Origin: Prunella strophiata
Lineage: Eukaryota > Chordata > Aves > Passeriformes > Prunellidae
Length of the DNA: 64,000 bases
Direction: 5' to 3'
Assembly: GCA_036583965.1 (NCBI GenBank)
Contig: JAZBQD010000019.1
Coordinates: forward strand, 22,633,085 to 22,697,084
Made by a program: the position numbers and the translations under genes
Notes under the pieces: model-generated
The model's input: only the letters and a program-made list of their open reading frames with translations
The model's database searches: none
What the model was told of the DNA's origin: nothing
In this document: positions 1-12,690 of the stretch, piece after piece
Layout: each line of letters opens with the position of its first letter
Position numbering within the stretch: position 1 is the first letter of the stretch

Positions 1-3000
1 GAGTTTAATGATCTTTTGAAACAGCAATAATAAGAGAGGGAAAGATTGCTAGATGGGGAGGAACAGAAAGGGACAGAAGACTACAGTGGTAAAATCAAGG
101 CAGTAGTGCCCCCGATTTTAATTCTTTTATACATCAAGGATTACAAGTTTGGGATTGACACAGGTAAGGCTATTTTATTGCACATCCTTCTGGGTTATTT
201 TTGCCTGAAATAGTAATTTGTAGCTACATTCAGCTCCTTACCCCACTTATGGATTTGGAAATCACAATAATTCAGTAGTCTTTATGTGTAAGTGAGAAAA
301 AAAAAGTGTCCACCACTCACACCTGCTTAGCAGGACAGCCAGAACACCCAGCTTTGTAACTAGAAGGTAACTTCTCTCCCCCAGAGGAACTTTTTATCAG
401 CTAAAGGTATACACAATGCAGTAACTCAATACCATCTGAGCACTGAAGTGCTCATGCAAACCTAAGTATTTGACCTTCTACATTCTCCAAGTACCACTTG
501 CTATTCCAAAACTGGATTAAAAAAAGTTTAGTGATAACACTACTGAGCTTCCTTAGTGGCTGAAACCTCATCTTCAACAGGAAATGCAAGAACAGATCAG
601 TTCTATACTCCAGTTTCCTGAAGAAAGGTAAGGAATGTAGTCCAGTCCCTTCACCACTATTTTCTGGATTAGTCATTGTCCCCAACTCAGCATGCTGGAG
701 ATTTCCAACAGCAAGACTGAAATTATCATTAAAATGGGTACTGAAATACAGCTGTAGAACTAGTATCAGCTTATGGAGGGGAGAAAGAGAAAACACCCAG
801 GCCCTCCTCAGGAAAAATCTTCCCTATCCTGGGCACAAGGAGAAACATAAAAGGTCAGAAATGGGCTTTTTTTTTTGGGTGGCTCTCACACTGGATATGG
901 ATTCCAGACAGAATGAAATCTTGATTTTCTAAAGTTCCATAAACTGGAAAACCCTGCAAGTAAGATGCCTGTAGAGCTTGTAACTTCCAGGAGCCATATG
1001 GCTGTACCTGTGGAACTGTACTTCAGTCCTGAAATCCTCACAGTAGATTGAAGTTATACTGACACAAGAAATCTGCCAGTATAAAGCTGCTCACTTCAGG
1101 CACCAGTTTGTGACAAAAGCACACTTTTGATTGCACAGAAACTTTTAAACCAGCCATGGAAGATGAAAATAGCTTTAATCTGCAGAAACACCAATGATAA
1201 GAGAGATAAAACATCCATTCTCTTCTCTGGTACAGATCTATTTCTGCTATCAGTATTTGTCAGTTCAGATGACACAAACTTGCATTACATGCAATGCAAT
1301 TAATGCAATGCACTGCATGTAAATGGGATGTGCACATCATGGGCAACATAGATTCTGTGTCTTTTGTGAGCCACATGAGAGAGCTTTGCAATCCACAGTG
1401 GACTGACAAACAATGTAGGTCAGCTTCTCAAACATTGGCTGCAACTCCAAGCCAAATTTTGTCAGGTGTTTTTTTTAGATACAGAAGACAGAAATAAATA
1501 ACGTTTTCCAAGTGTCAGGCTTGATGTGACAGCTGCAATAACAGCCAGTGTAATTTTAGGCCACTTATGCAAAGAGTTAATGTCACAGAGCTGAGCCACA
1601 CCTGTTGGTCGACCTGCTTTTACCATGGACAGCTCACAAACACACTCCCACCCTTGCCTCACTGAGAACACCCACCAAAGTGCTAGGGAGGAAAGGGATC
1701 AGCACCCACATTAGTTTCTCATGCTCTTCTACTCCATATAGACTTCAAATGAGAGAGCCATCATTTAGAGACTATCTACACTGACAGCTTTTCTCCATTC
1801 AGCAGTCCAAGAATAATGGGATCTGCCAATGTGCCACTTTGCTCCTGTACAGTGGATAACTGTGGGTAACTCAGTCATATCAGGAATCTTTTCTGGGCTT
1901 ATTCTATCATACAGGAGCATACTCTGTTCCCAGGACAAACTTAATTTCTCTGAGCATAGGCAAGAGCTTGGGTAGTACCTGGCATGATCATAAACATAAA
2001 CACACCAGTGCATGCACTTTAGAGATTTTTTTGTTTCAATTTTGCATTGCTATAAAGGACAAGAATCAGAACTCAGCTCTATTTTTCTCTGGAGTGCAGA
2101 TCTGATTTCTAAGAGTTTTGCCATGTTTCCTAGTGATGGCTCCCTTTGGCTTGCATGGGTTATGCTCCTATTGTGTTGTGGCAAACCCCAGGCAGCCAGT
2201 TTTCAAGGCATTTGTCCATAATATGCCCCCCCACCCCCCCAATACTACATACTTGTCTTTGGACAAGCTAGTGCTCACATTCTGGCTATTACACAAATAG
2301 TACTTGCTTGTCTAATACTCGGTAGATATTTTATCCCTTTGACCCATTGCATAACCAGAGCCCAGTTACATATCAGTAGATCTTCTCTAGCCCAAGTTAG
2401 CTCATGCTGAAAAAAGCTGCCACAGCAAAATGTCTGGAGGCTGCTTAATAAATAAAAAAGGCTCACATGGGCAGAAGACATTATGGATTTCCCACTAGCC
2501 TTCATCCCTCTCCTCATTACTGTAATTTCTCTTCACCCTTACGACAACAGTCTTGTTAGTAAATGGTAAAAAGTATTACACAGATGAAGTGACAATTAAT
2601 CTGGAGGTGTGACACATATTATCAGTTCACTCTCTTATTAACACACTGCCTTTTGAAGGTACTTTGCCCTCTGGTGTACTAAATGGCACTTCCTCCAGAA
2701 AGTGCTTTAGCACTTGAGTTAATGCCTCTTGCTTATACTTACTACTGATACCACAGCAAAACAAGGACAAGGTTGACTTGCTGTTCACTATTTATCCAAG
2801 TTCTACCACCACCCTTTCCCCCCAACACCATCATTCTGTGTTTCACATTTCCACTTACCCCACTATTTCTACATTCACAGCAGTTCAACGATTTTGCCTG
2901 CACACAGCAAAGCTGCAACTCAATCCCTGTTGAAATGCTCAGCTAGACCTTCATTTCTTCTTGAGTGTCTTTCTTTATACTCTGCCTATCTAGAGCACTT

Positions 3001-5394
3001 ATAATCTGTATCTCTCTAAGCACCTTCAGTGTCCTTCAGACACTTGTGAATGAGATCCATACACAGGAGGCTCAGTAGAGCACATTTCAAATACTTATAA
3101 ATCAGAATTTTGCTTCCACCTTCTCAGATAAGCAAGGAAAGGAGAACTTCTAGCACTGCCATTCATATCACACTTATTTTGCATCATAGCCTGATCCAAC
3201 ATCTCATCTCTCAGAGACCTTTGACTCAGTATCCTCTCAGCATTTCTGAGACAAAACTGCCACCAGCTACAAATTCGTCAGCCTGCACTTCCTTGCATTT
3301 CAAGATATTCATTGAAGACATCCCCTTTCAACCTCGCCTACAATTCATGGTGAACAGTGGCATGAAAAAAGAGAGACCCAGAGGTATTGCTTAATTTTTC
3401 TAAGTGTTTGAGGAAGGAGTTAGGATGGGAGATACATATCAAAGACATCACCCGAGAAACAAATGTGCAAAGAGACTTACTAATTGATATTTCTTTAGGA
3501 ATAGTAGCTTACTGAAAAGGAGGACTTTGGGTTTATCAAGAAAAAATATGAACTTGAATGTTATTCAGCCTGGATGCATTTAGAAATTCTCTGGGTTTGA
3601 GCTGGTAATACTTTTTTGGGAAGGTTCCTGTTTCTTATGCTTCAACACAATTGTAGTGGAATTCTGCCTCCTTCTCCCAACCTGGCCAAGACAATCCTGA
3701 CAGATTAGATGGGCTTTGCCTAGATTCCACCTGTAGCTCTGAGAGAAATCTGTAAATGCCTCATCATTAGAACATTGCTCAAAACCTGACAGATCTTGAA
3801 AAACTAACTAAAATTAGTTCCACATAAATTACAGCATGGGAAATAATAAAAGGAAATTAGTGCTTTTTAATTTGATTTTTTTTTTTTTTTAACCCTGACT
3901 CTCCAGAAAGATTTCTAAGATGATACAATGGCAAAGCAAGGTGACTGTGAGTAACTGTAGACCAGGCTCCTTTTCTGCTAATGAATACCACAGGTGTAAG
4001 GAGAATAGGTCACACACAGAAACAGTGGTTTCCTTCTGCACACCTTACACTGCTGTAACATACAGGATTATCCTTAGCTACCTATTTAGAATAACCCCAT
4101 GGTTCAGTTTTGCTGAGTGTTTAAACTCCTACCTTTAGTAAGCATTTAGCAGATCTCTTAGCACACACTGCATATACTAAGCAGGCAGCTGTATCTGACC
4201 CAAATTCCTAGCTTCTAACCCCCATTGTAAATCCATTTCATTCATCCATCTTGCTGACTGTCCCCATTTCCTTTGACTGACAAAGCAGCTTCCTGTCCAC
4301 TCAAGTCCAACCCTACCTGAGGCCTCACAGTGTCCTGCATTCTTACTTGCCTGACCCAAGAGATGAGATCAATAAACTGCTCACTAGACAGAAAATGTAT
4401 AGCAGAATAAACACATCGTTTTTCCCAATACTGTGCAAAACTTGCATGTTGCTTTCTCTAGATTAAAAAAAAAAATAACAACAAACAAAACCACCAAACA
4501 AAAACCCCCTAAAAATCTCAGTTCAGAAAAAAAATTCTGAACCAAAATACTTTTTTAATTACTTAGATTTTCCACACAAATTTCACTGTATGAAATTTTA
4601 ACTAAATGTGATTACAAAAACCCCACAAAAATAATCCTTTTGTCATCATGAATAGATTATTTTCTCATCCCATGAAGTTTTCACTTTTCTCTGTTACTGT
4701 TTCTGGATATGAAAGAAAGGAACGCAAGCTTGCGAGCTCCTTAACCTCAGCTCCTCTTCCTCTTCCATTCTTTAGCATCCCTGCTAATGGTTAAGCAGAA
4801 GCTAACAGACAGACATAGCAAAGCAGACAGACAGGCAGTCAAACAGCAGCAAAGAAGCTATACAGCTGCTTCTACACTTTCATGTAGTACCTTTCTGAGA
4901 TAGCTTTAAATGTTACATAGCTTCATTCTGTAGAGTATTTGTGTATGCATAAATTTATTATGCAAATACACACAACTCCCTTCTCCCATATCTCTCCTTT
5001 CCTCATCATGTGCATGCACCTAGATACCATTCCAGTAGCTTTGCTGTAAGAGCCAAACTATGACTTCATGCTTCCTGATCATCACTGTGAGTGGTCAGAC
5101 CTTTACAGCAAGGTAATGCAACATAATGCAGTAAAGCAAAAGCAAACAATCAAAACCCACTGCCTAACTAAGCCACATCATCTGCAGTCTCCACCTTGAG
5201 GCACACTCCTCCGTCTATCAGAGCATGGGAGGAAGAAGACCTCACAAGGTTTTACACATGTCTGCAATCTGTCCTATCCCATATTTAAACTTGTTCTCTC
5301 TCCAGAGGTCAGGAAACCTTTGCTGATGCAACTAGGAGGGGGCCCACCCTCTTCGAAGTAGGGGCCCAAAAAGAAGCAAATTTCAGCAAGTGAC
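1..5394. other. Intronic background, nothing coding
   Basis: AT-rich unique sequence. The longest open frames are about 100 codons or fewer and resemble nothing known. A-rich low-complexity near 4460-4500 and a CAGA-type stretch near 4805-4835. A cluster of ATGCAATGCA repeats lies at 1285-1322. Confidence 0.6.
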
Positions 5395-5725
5395 GGCCTG
5401 GTGTGACCCAAGTGAAACCAGCCCACCCTGACGGCGTGTCCTCCCCGCTGTGCGTGTTCCCTTTGCCCTTGGAATGCTATCACTTGTTATCACGCTGACT
5501 TCTCCAGATGGGGCATTTTGGCTATTGATCTGATAAATAAACAGCCTGCTCGCTCGATCAAAATGTTATTTTGCATTTCAATTACTGTTCGCTAATGCAA
5601 CCTTCATCCCGCCAAGAGTGCTGCTGGCAATGACACTCGACCTGGCACAGGCGTTCGCAAGCAAATTCGGCAGCACCCGCTGCAAGCACCTAACGGGATT
5701 ACCAACCTCCATTAGATGCACAGAG
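5395..5725. promoter_or_regulatory. Candidate conserved non-coding element / enhancer (intronic)
   Basis: Unique, non-repetitive sequence that keeps many CpGs (for example GACGGCGTGTCC, CGCTCGATC, TTCGCAAGC, TTCGGCAGCACCCGC) inside an AT-rich, CpG-poor intron. It carries a GATA motif (TGATAA, 5531-5536) abutting a forkhead motif (ATAAACA, 5537-5543). No open frame supports an exon. The regulatory reading is inferred from composition; conservation has not been tested. Confidence 0.42.
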
Positions 5726-8700
5726 AGAGAAGATGATGAACACACAGTTGTGGGCTGAAGGGGAACGGGCACGCAGAACAGAAGGTGTGAGCAACCTGGC
5801 CAAGGGGCTGAGTGAGGCAACAAGACATCTTTACCAGATATTTTGACAGAGAGAGATCTTGAAAGCAAAAGACTTTCCCTCCAGTGAGCAACCCCAGCAG
5901 CTCATAGCAGATAGACTGAGCTCTCTGTGTGTGAGCCAGGCAAGAGTTCAGAGCAATGGGAAATAGAAATCAATGTCTGGTGACCAGCCAGCAGTGAGCA
6001 CTGCAACCCATCAGGGCAAACAGGGTCAATTCTAAAGCTAGTTCTGAAGCCTAGCTCCATCAGGATTCAATAGGCCCTAGAGATACACACAGCATTCTGT
6101 ATTTAAACTTGCAGGGAGGAAACCCTCTTAATCTTTGCTGGATTCTTCTGGGAAATATGACTGCCTCTGGAGAGTCTGGTGGTGATACAGGAAGAAAGGG
6201 GCATCCAGACGTGCTGCTAAAATCTCTGGTAGGTGTTGATCTCTATTAATTCAGCACTTTGTTTACATCAGGGAATCCTGTGCCAAATCCACAGACTGTT
6301 TTCACTCAAACCCTGTCTACAATAAGAAACAGAACACAAATACTAAGTCAGTGAGCAGCCACCAGCAGTGAGATCAGGCATGACCACGTGGTTATGAGAC
6401 AGCTCCTAGTCCAAAACTCTTCTGGTCACATTATATACTTCACCAGGTGGCTGGTTTTGCACCAGACTCCTGCATGATGCAGAATGTACCTTATCCCTCT
6501 TTCTTTTTCCTAACTAAACTCCTAAAGGAAGTGTAACAAAGTAACACAATCATTTACCATTGCATGCAAATAGTGGTCAGGGCTTTTACCACCCCATGCA
6601 CAGATTGCCTGTCTGGATCTTGCTCCCAGCTGACAAGATAATACAAGTCAAGTAAATGCATTTCTCTCAATTTCCAGAAAGCCTTTGTTGAAGATCTTTT
6701 GCCAGGCCTGGACAAATTTCTCCCATTTATAAACAGACAGGATTCAGACTGAAACTGCCAGTCATCCAGGAGTTAAAAATAAACAAACCCCTGTAACACC
6801 CTGAGATTATATAAACAAAATGCTAAGTATAACACACTGAATGAGATCAATGTGATGCATAAAGACAGGATCTATAACTCCACACACTCGCACTTCATCT
6901 GCTCTGTGTGCCCAGCCTTCCAGTTCCCTCTGCCCTTGGCAAACTAAGTCAGTGTCCCACACCCATCTCTCTCTAACCAGCCTATTCTGTAGACCTTACC
7001 TTCCCGGATCTGCCTCTGTGCCCAACCTTTCTCTGTGCCCACTCTCAGGAGCAGAGTTTTGGGAATCATTCTATGTTCAACCACCACTAGGTAACCATGC
7101 CCCAAACACAGCACAAGGACCCACACACATGTTGTGACTCCTGGTCACTGGCTCTGTGCTTACAACGTGGGGCAGTGAAATACCCTGTACTCAGCCTTTA
7201 AAATGCAGTCAAAATGTCTCAAAATCTAACTCCAACCTCAGTGCTGATCTTACAGATTTCAGCAAATCACTGCAGCTTTCCAGGACACTGCTTCCCCCAG
7301 CTGACAAGGTCCTGAAGGACCTATCCTCTCAGGAACACCTTGAGAGTCAAACAGCAACTATGATTGAAAGAATGGAGCGTGCAGATGAGTGTCATAACCA
7401 GAACAACAGACAAATTCTATGCTCACATGATGTCCTCTGCTCCAGGTTACCAGCAGAATTTGAACCTCTTTCTGCAGCACCACAGCTCTCCCGTTTGCCT
7501 GTGTTAAGCAGTGTGAGTAGCTAGTGTTTTCTTGCATGCAAGTTAGCCAGAGGAAGCAAACACTGGCTTTTCAAATCTGTTTCTATAATACACACCAATT
7601 CTGACCTCCTACACCTCACCATACTTTAAGCCCAGACCCCTGTGACCCAGTCGACACAATAACCTAATCTTAATACTGCCTAATCCTATCTCCATCTCCC
7701 CACATGCTATTTCACACACCAGCTGCCTCCTGATCACACCTCCATTCAACCCATTTTTCTATTCTCTTCTGCAATTATACTTCAAGTTTTTCATCAAAAA
7801 TCCATTTCTGCTTAAAAATGCTATTCTGTTTCATTACAGAACTAAGTCAATTTTGGTAATGTTTTTACTGTAGAATTTTCAAAACAACTCTAAAAAAAAT
7901 TTGATGTTTAACTTTGCTTTGCTCCTAGCACTTTGTTTAGCCTGCCATATATTTTCTCATGTTGTTTGGTGAACTAATTACACATTGTTTCAGGAACATA
8001 ATGAAACAAAATACTGGAACTTTCTCCAAAAAAAATTTTATTGGAATTTCTACTCTGCCTAGAAGTTCAGGTTGCAGTCAGATTTGTGATGAAATAACAT
8101 TGTGAAACAACAAATATTCTTGAACCAAGATTCTAATATCCATGCAGCTCCCCTCCCTGTGTTTTCCACACAGCCCTGCTTGTGCTTCACTCAGTAAGTC
8201 TCTTTTCTCTACTTACATGCATTCAGAAATACCTATGTTCTAATGTATGCAGAAATGTTTTAACACTTCATGCTATCTTCTATAGCCAGGCAACATAGAG
8301 AGATTGAGACTGGGAAACAAACTGCATCTAAATCATCTGAAAAGGTGGAATTCTATATAAAAGCTCTGGAAATTCAAGAGTACCCCAAAATCTGTGCCAT
8401 CAACTCATATAAAATGGTTATTCTCTATTACTCAGAGATCAACCATGTGTCAAGGAGTATCCTGCAGCCAAAAATCAATCCCTCTGATTTGAAAGCTGAG
8501 TGCTGTTGGAGAAACACAGTTCCACTTTTCCATCTGGTACCATTTAAGCTTTACCCCATTCCTTCTGCATCACAATGAAATCACTGCTGGCATGTGATCA
8601 GAAGCTCTGAAACTCTGGCTGCCTATCAGTTTACAAAAATTGACCTGGACATTCTATCCACTTTGATGAGAGCCTGAATGAAACTTCTTTTTCATTCACT

Positions 8701-11700
8701 CCTGCTAAGGAGTGCTTCTTCTTAGCATCTCTGTGACCCACAAAAAATGCTTTCTTTTACAGATTGCTGAGGAAAAAATTGTTGGAATTGAGTGTAAGTC
8801 TCTTACCTGACACCTAAACCCTACCAAGAATTTTCTAGCTACAGGGGAAATAAATCAGAAGTAGTTGTTACAGTATCCTGACTCTTCATTTAAGCCTTGA
8901 TCCAACTCTTATTGAAATCAAATTGTAATTCCTATTGATCTAAACACAAACTGGACCTCAGGATCTGAAAAGACATCTGAATGTCCAACACTGCAGCTAT
9001 CCCATGACCCCTACTGCATTTCTGGAGACTTGTTTTCTAGTGTTTAACTACTCCTTCTCCAAACACACTTTTATTTCAAATGTTCCTGGGAAGGAAAGGA
9101 AGGCAAACTTTTCCCAACAGAGGACTTTCTCAAAAATTCCCACTTACACTAACAAACACTCTTCTCCTGCCAGTCACACTGCACAGATTGATGGCCCTAC
9201 CCACACACTGCAAATCACAGGGTACAGTGCATCCATTCATACAGCTCCATCTCCAGGTGACATTCATTGGCCTGAGATCTCTTGGAAGTCATGTGCTGCC
9301 AGTTCTAACAGGCTTCTCCACTCTGATCAGTTCACTTCAGAGAGGAAATTCAACAACAACAGGCTTCTTAAAAACATCTAATATGGATTGGTTCATTTCC
9401 TTGGATTTATCCTAAGCAGATAAATAAAAATTCTAAATGCCTCCGACAACTTTCCTGCTTGCAAAGAGGAGGCAAATTCTGTTCATGTTAAAGCAATCTT
9501 CTCACTTCCCACTTTTCCAACCTGGAAATAGCATTATTCTCGAACCAGAATGAATTTAAGGAACCCAAGATGCAAATCAAAACAGCTACAAGTAGCTAAA
9601 TTGTCTCCCATGCTGTATCAACCACCTTCACAGAGAGAATGCCAGTCCACAGGGTTAATAGCAGTTATTCTGCAGGAACAATCACTGTTCTTCCTAGCTG
9701 CACCTGAGCTGCCTGCTCTGACTTTCTGAGGTACTGGCTGCAGTGCTGTTCACCCCTTGGCATTCACAGCATATGGTATAAAACAAGCTGAATCAGCAGG
9801 GGAGCTACTGGATTGCAGTGCTAGGAGAGGTTGTTCCTGACTGTGCACTGAGCTGGTGAAAACATGAACTTCAATGTTAGTCTTCCTATTTTTTGTGCAT
9901 AATTTAGCTGAGGTGTTTAAGTTCTTGACAAATCTGCAAACACTTTAAAGTTCCTCTGTCCCTGCAGAACTGCTGGATAGGGTTTCAGGCCACGAGTTGC
10001 TGAGAGAGTGCCTTGCAATATGCTCCTTCCAAATAAAAAAAAACCAAAACAAACTGTCAAATTTGGTACAGCAAAAACCTTGCTCAGCTACAAGGTGAGA
10101 TCCCTCCAAAGAGACTTATGGCCTGAAACCCTCCTGGAGGGATACACAACCTGTTGGATAAGGGACCAGATCATAACTAGGAAGGACATTTCCTGCAAAC
10201 CTATAGTCTTTGGTCAGTTTGGAAGACTAAAACAAAAATAGGAGTTTGTCCAGCTTCAACACTGAACAGGGGAAAACATGAGTTTAGCAAAAGCACTGGC
10301 TTGCAAACCAGAGCCATTATTAAGGGCCTGTAGTCTTCCACCAATCCAGATAAATGAATTTTGGTCACACCTAGTTAAAAAACAGTAAGAAGGCATGTTT
10401 TAAAATGCCACTTTGCATTACAATCAGTCCCCTGCTTCACATTGTGCCTTGAGATGCCTGAGCTAAAGTATCAGTAAAAAAGGAAGAGTTATGGATTCTG
10501 GTGTATCCCATCAGAGCAGTGTTTATCCTAATCAATCAACTGAAAAAATAGTAGCTGAGAGTAATTATTAATAATCAAGTAAAATTGGATTATTTCTCTG
10601 CACTGCAGTGTCATCTGGATGGGAAGGCTGGTATAGAAGTAAAGTTCATCAGAGCAAGCTACTGAAATAAAATTGCTGACCTCAGCAGTTCATCAAAGGA
10701 GGTGGAAAAAGGAATCTCAATGATGCATATGGTAGACTATCTATAGAGCACGAAGACTAACTGAAATAATTACTTCTATGTGGCTCAATGGCTGAGCTCA
10801 GGCATTGATCAATCCAGTTGTATATCCACATAAGAGCAGCAAGACCTACTGCCAAAGTCTTCCATTTCTGAGGTATCTGCTTTTGTGATTCCTCATTCCT
10901 GAAAGCACAGACAGCTCCCTCTCAAAAAATGCACTTCTTGAGAGGAAGGGTCTCAAACTGTCTCTGGATATGTTGTGTCCTCTGTATAGCTGTGGTTGAG
11001 GCTGAGTTTATACTCAAGGAATGCAACTGAAACATGTATCATAAAGGACCTCTCTATTGAACATTTTGCAATATACTGAAGTCAGGAGATCTGGTGTTAC
11101 TCTGCCTAATCAACATTAACATGCCATTGCACAGAGAGGGTCACAAACACAAATACTGAATTCTAACTACAAAACATGCACTTTTACTGCAAAACCAATG
11201 GCTCAGTCAACTTCACTCACAAACATATAGGTGCAATTATATTAGTCATTTGTGTCCTTGTCTATGCAATCAAATGGACATTTTGTAAATACAAACACAA
11301 ATTAAGAGCCTCCACTGAAAATAAAAGGCAGACAGGATAAAAATGGCCACACTGGGTATAACCCAGTAAAGCTTCCTTGCAATAAATGGAATTGTACCAG
11401 TTAAAAAATTTAAGGCAGCAACTCCTAGAACACTATACTCCAGGCAAGAAGAAATAGTACCCAGCTGCAGGGGGAATACAATACTGCCACCAAAGGAGGC
11501 AGAACTTGGAGTTTTCTGACATCTGTGTGTGCAAGACTTCAGCCATAAAACCTAATTAACGCAGCAAACATTTTGTGTTTAACAGCTTACTAATTATATT
11601 TTTAAATTAAATATTTACTCCTATCTTGAGTATTTCTATAGCACCTAACAGAATCTGAGTTACTCCTCCATTTATTTTAACAATTTCTTAAATTAAAATA

Positions 11701-12240
11701 ATTCTTTATTTTAAAAGGGTCGTGGAGAATCTGGAGAGTTTCTTCCCCTCCCTGTCCCCCCTCCAACTGGTTGCTCCACAACCCCCACTACATATCATAC
11801 AGGAATATGGGCTCTGAAGAATGAAGTCTAACAGTCCCCAGGGCTGGCTTTTACATATCACCTGGAGCAAAACACTGCTTTCACTGTCTCACTGCAAAGA
11901 CCAGCTGTGCTGGTCTATTTCTTTCTTTCTAACTTTTTTTTCCCCCTATTTTGGGAAGTAAGGAGGAAGGAAGGAGATACACGTGGTTTAATATTTTACT
12001 TCAAGCTGGATCAGTCCTGAAAGGTTTTGATAGTGTGTCAGAGCAAAAACATACTATTACTTCTGCAATGTTAGTGTCTGCTTTAAGCAGCAGCCCACAG
12101 AGCAGGATGAAGGAATGAGAAGAGGAAAAGACAATTCTAGATAAAAAGCATGTCAAGTTCTATCTGTTTGCATGGGAAGAAGGGGCTAAGCCTGCTTTGA
12201 GGTTCACTTGGTTCTCCATGGTTTGTGCAAGGCCATCACC
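5726..12240. other. Intronic background, nothing coding
   Basis: No repeat or exon recognised. Open frames at 7156-7524 and 9004-9381 (both plus, 122-125 codons) have no recognisable domains, no splice support, and the first begins with GTG. Confidence 0.6.
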
Positions 12241-12261
12241 AAATCAATCAATCAATCAATC
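12241..12261 (+). repeat. AATC tetranucleotide microsatellite
   Basis: About five uninterrupted AATC units, followed by a pyrimidine-rich stretch including a T run near 12281-12292. Confidence 0.85.
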
Positions 12262-12400
12262 TTCTCTCTTTCCTCCTTTATTTTTTTTTTTTCCTGGGAC
12301 CCACTGCAGGAATATCATGCTCAGGATCTTGTTTAAATCCACGACTCCTCTCTGTCAAGCCAATTCTTCCAATCCTCCCCCCAAGGCCCCCCTCAAGACA

Positions 12401-12420
12401 CCCCCTCCCCTTCCCTCCCC
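12401..12420 (-). other. Candidate G-quadruplex (minus strand)
   Basis: The plus strand has C-runs at 12401-12405, 12407-12410, 12413-12415 and 12417-12420. The minus strand therefore has four G-runs of 3-5 with loops of only 1, 2 and 1 nt, a very compact canonical G-quadruplex motif on the gene-sense strand, so it could form in DNA and in the pre-mRNA. Further C-runs at 12377-12382 and 12387-12392 extend it. Confidence 0.6.
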
Positions 12421-12429
12421 GAAAAGGGG

Positions 12430-12690
12430 CCTTCTGAGCTCGTTTTGCTAATGTATTCTCAAACCAAATTAGGGGCTCTGACTCTCAGGTGAAGTTCGTG
12501 AGTTAGTTGCCGCGATGCACTGAATTAAAGATACCATCTCGGACTCAAATCAGATTAGAGCCCACACACACACATGCAAAAGCCCACTTTCTAATCAATT
12601 TTATAAAGGGCCTTCAGCAGAGATACACTAATGGTATTGAGCTAAGATCTTTAAACTAAGTCTGCAAGAAGTCTGCGGAGATAAAACACA
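12430..12690. promoter_or_regulatory. Candidate conserved non-coding element (intronic)
   Basis: Unique sequence with retained CpGs (GAAGTTCGTGAG, TTGCCGCGATG, ATCTCGGACTC) mixed with homeodomain-like TAATCAATTT and TAATGG sites. It lies directly beside the compact minus-strand G-quadruplex candidate at 12401-12420. Confidence 0.38.

Noticed and set aside
7156..7524. 122-codon Ser/Leu-rich plus-strand frame
   Set aside because: GTG start, no known domain, deep within the presumed intron, no splice support.
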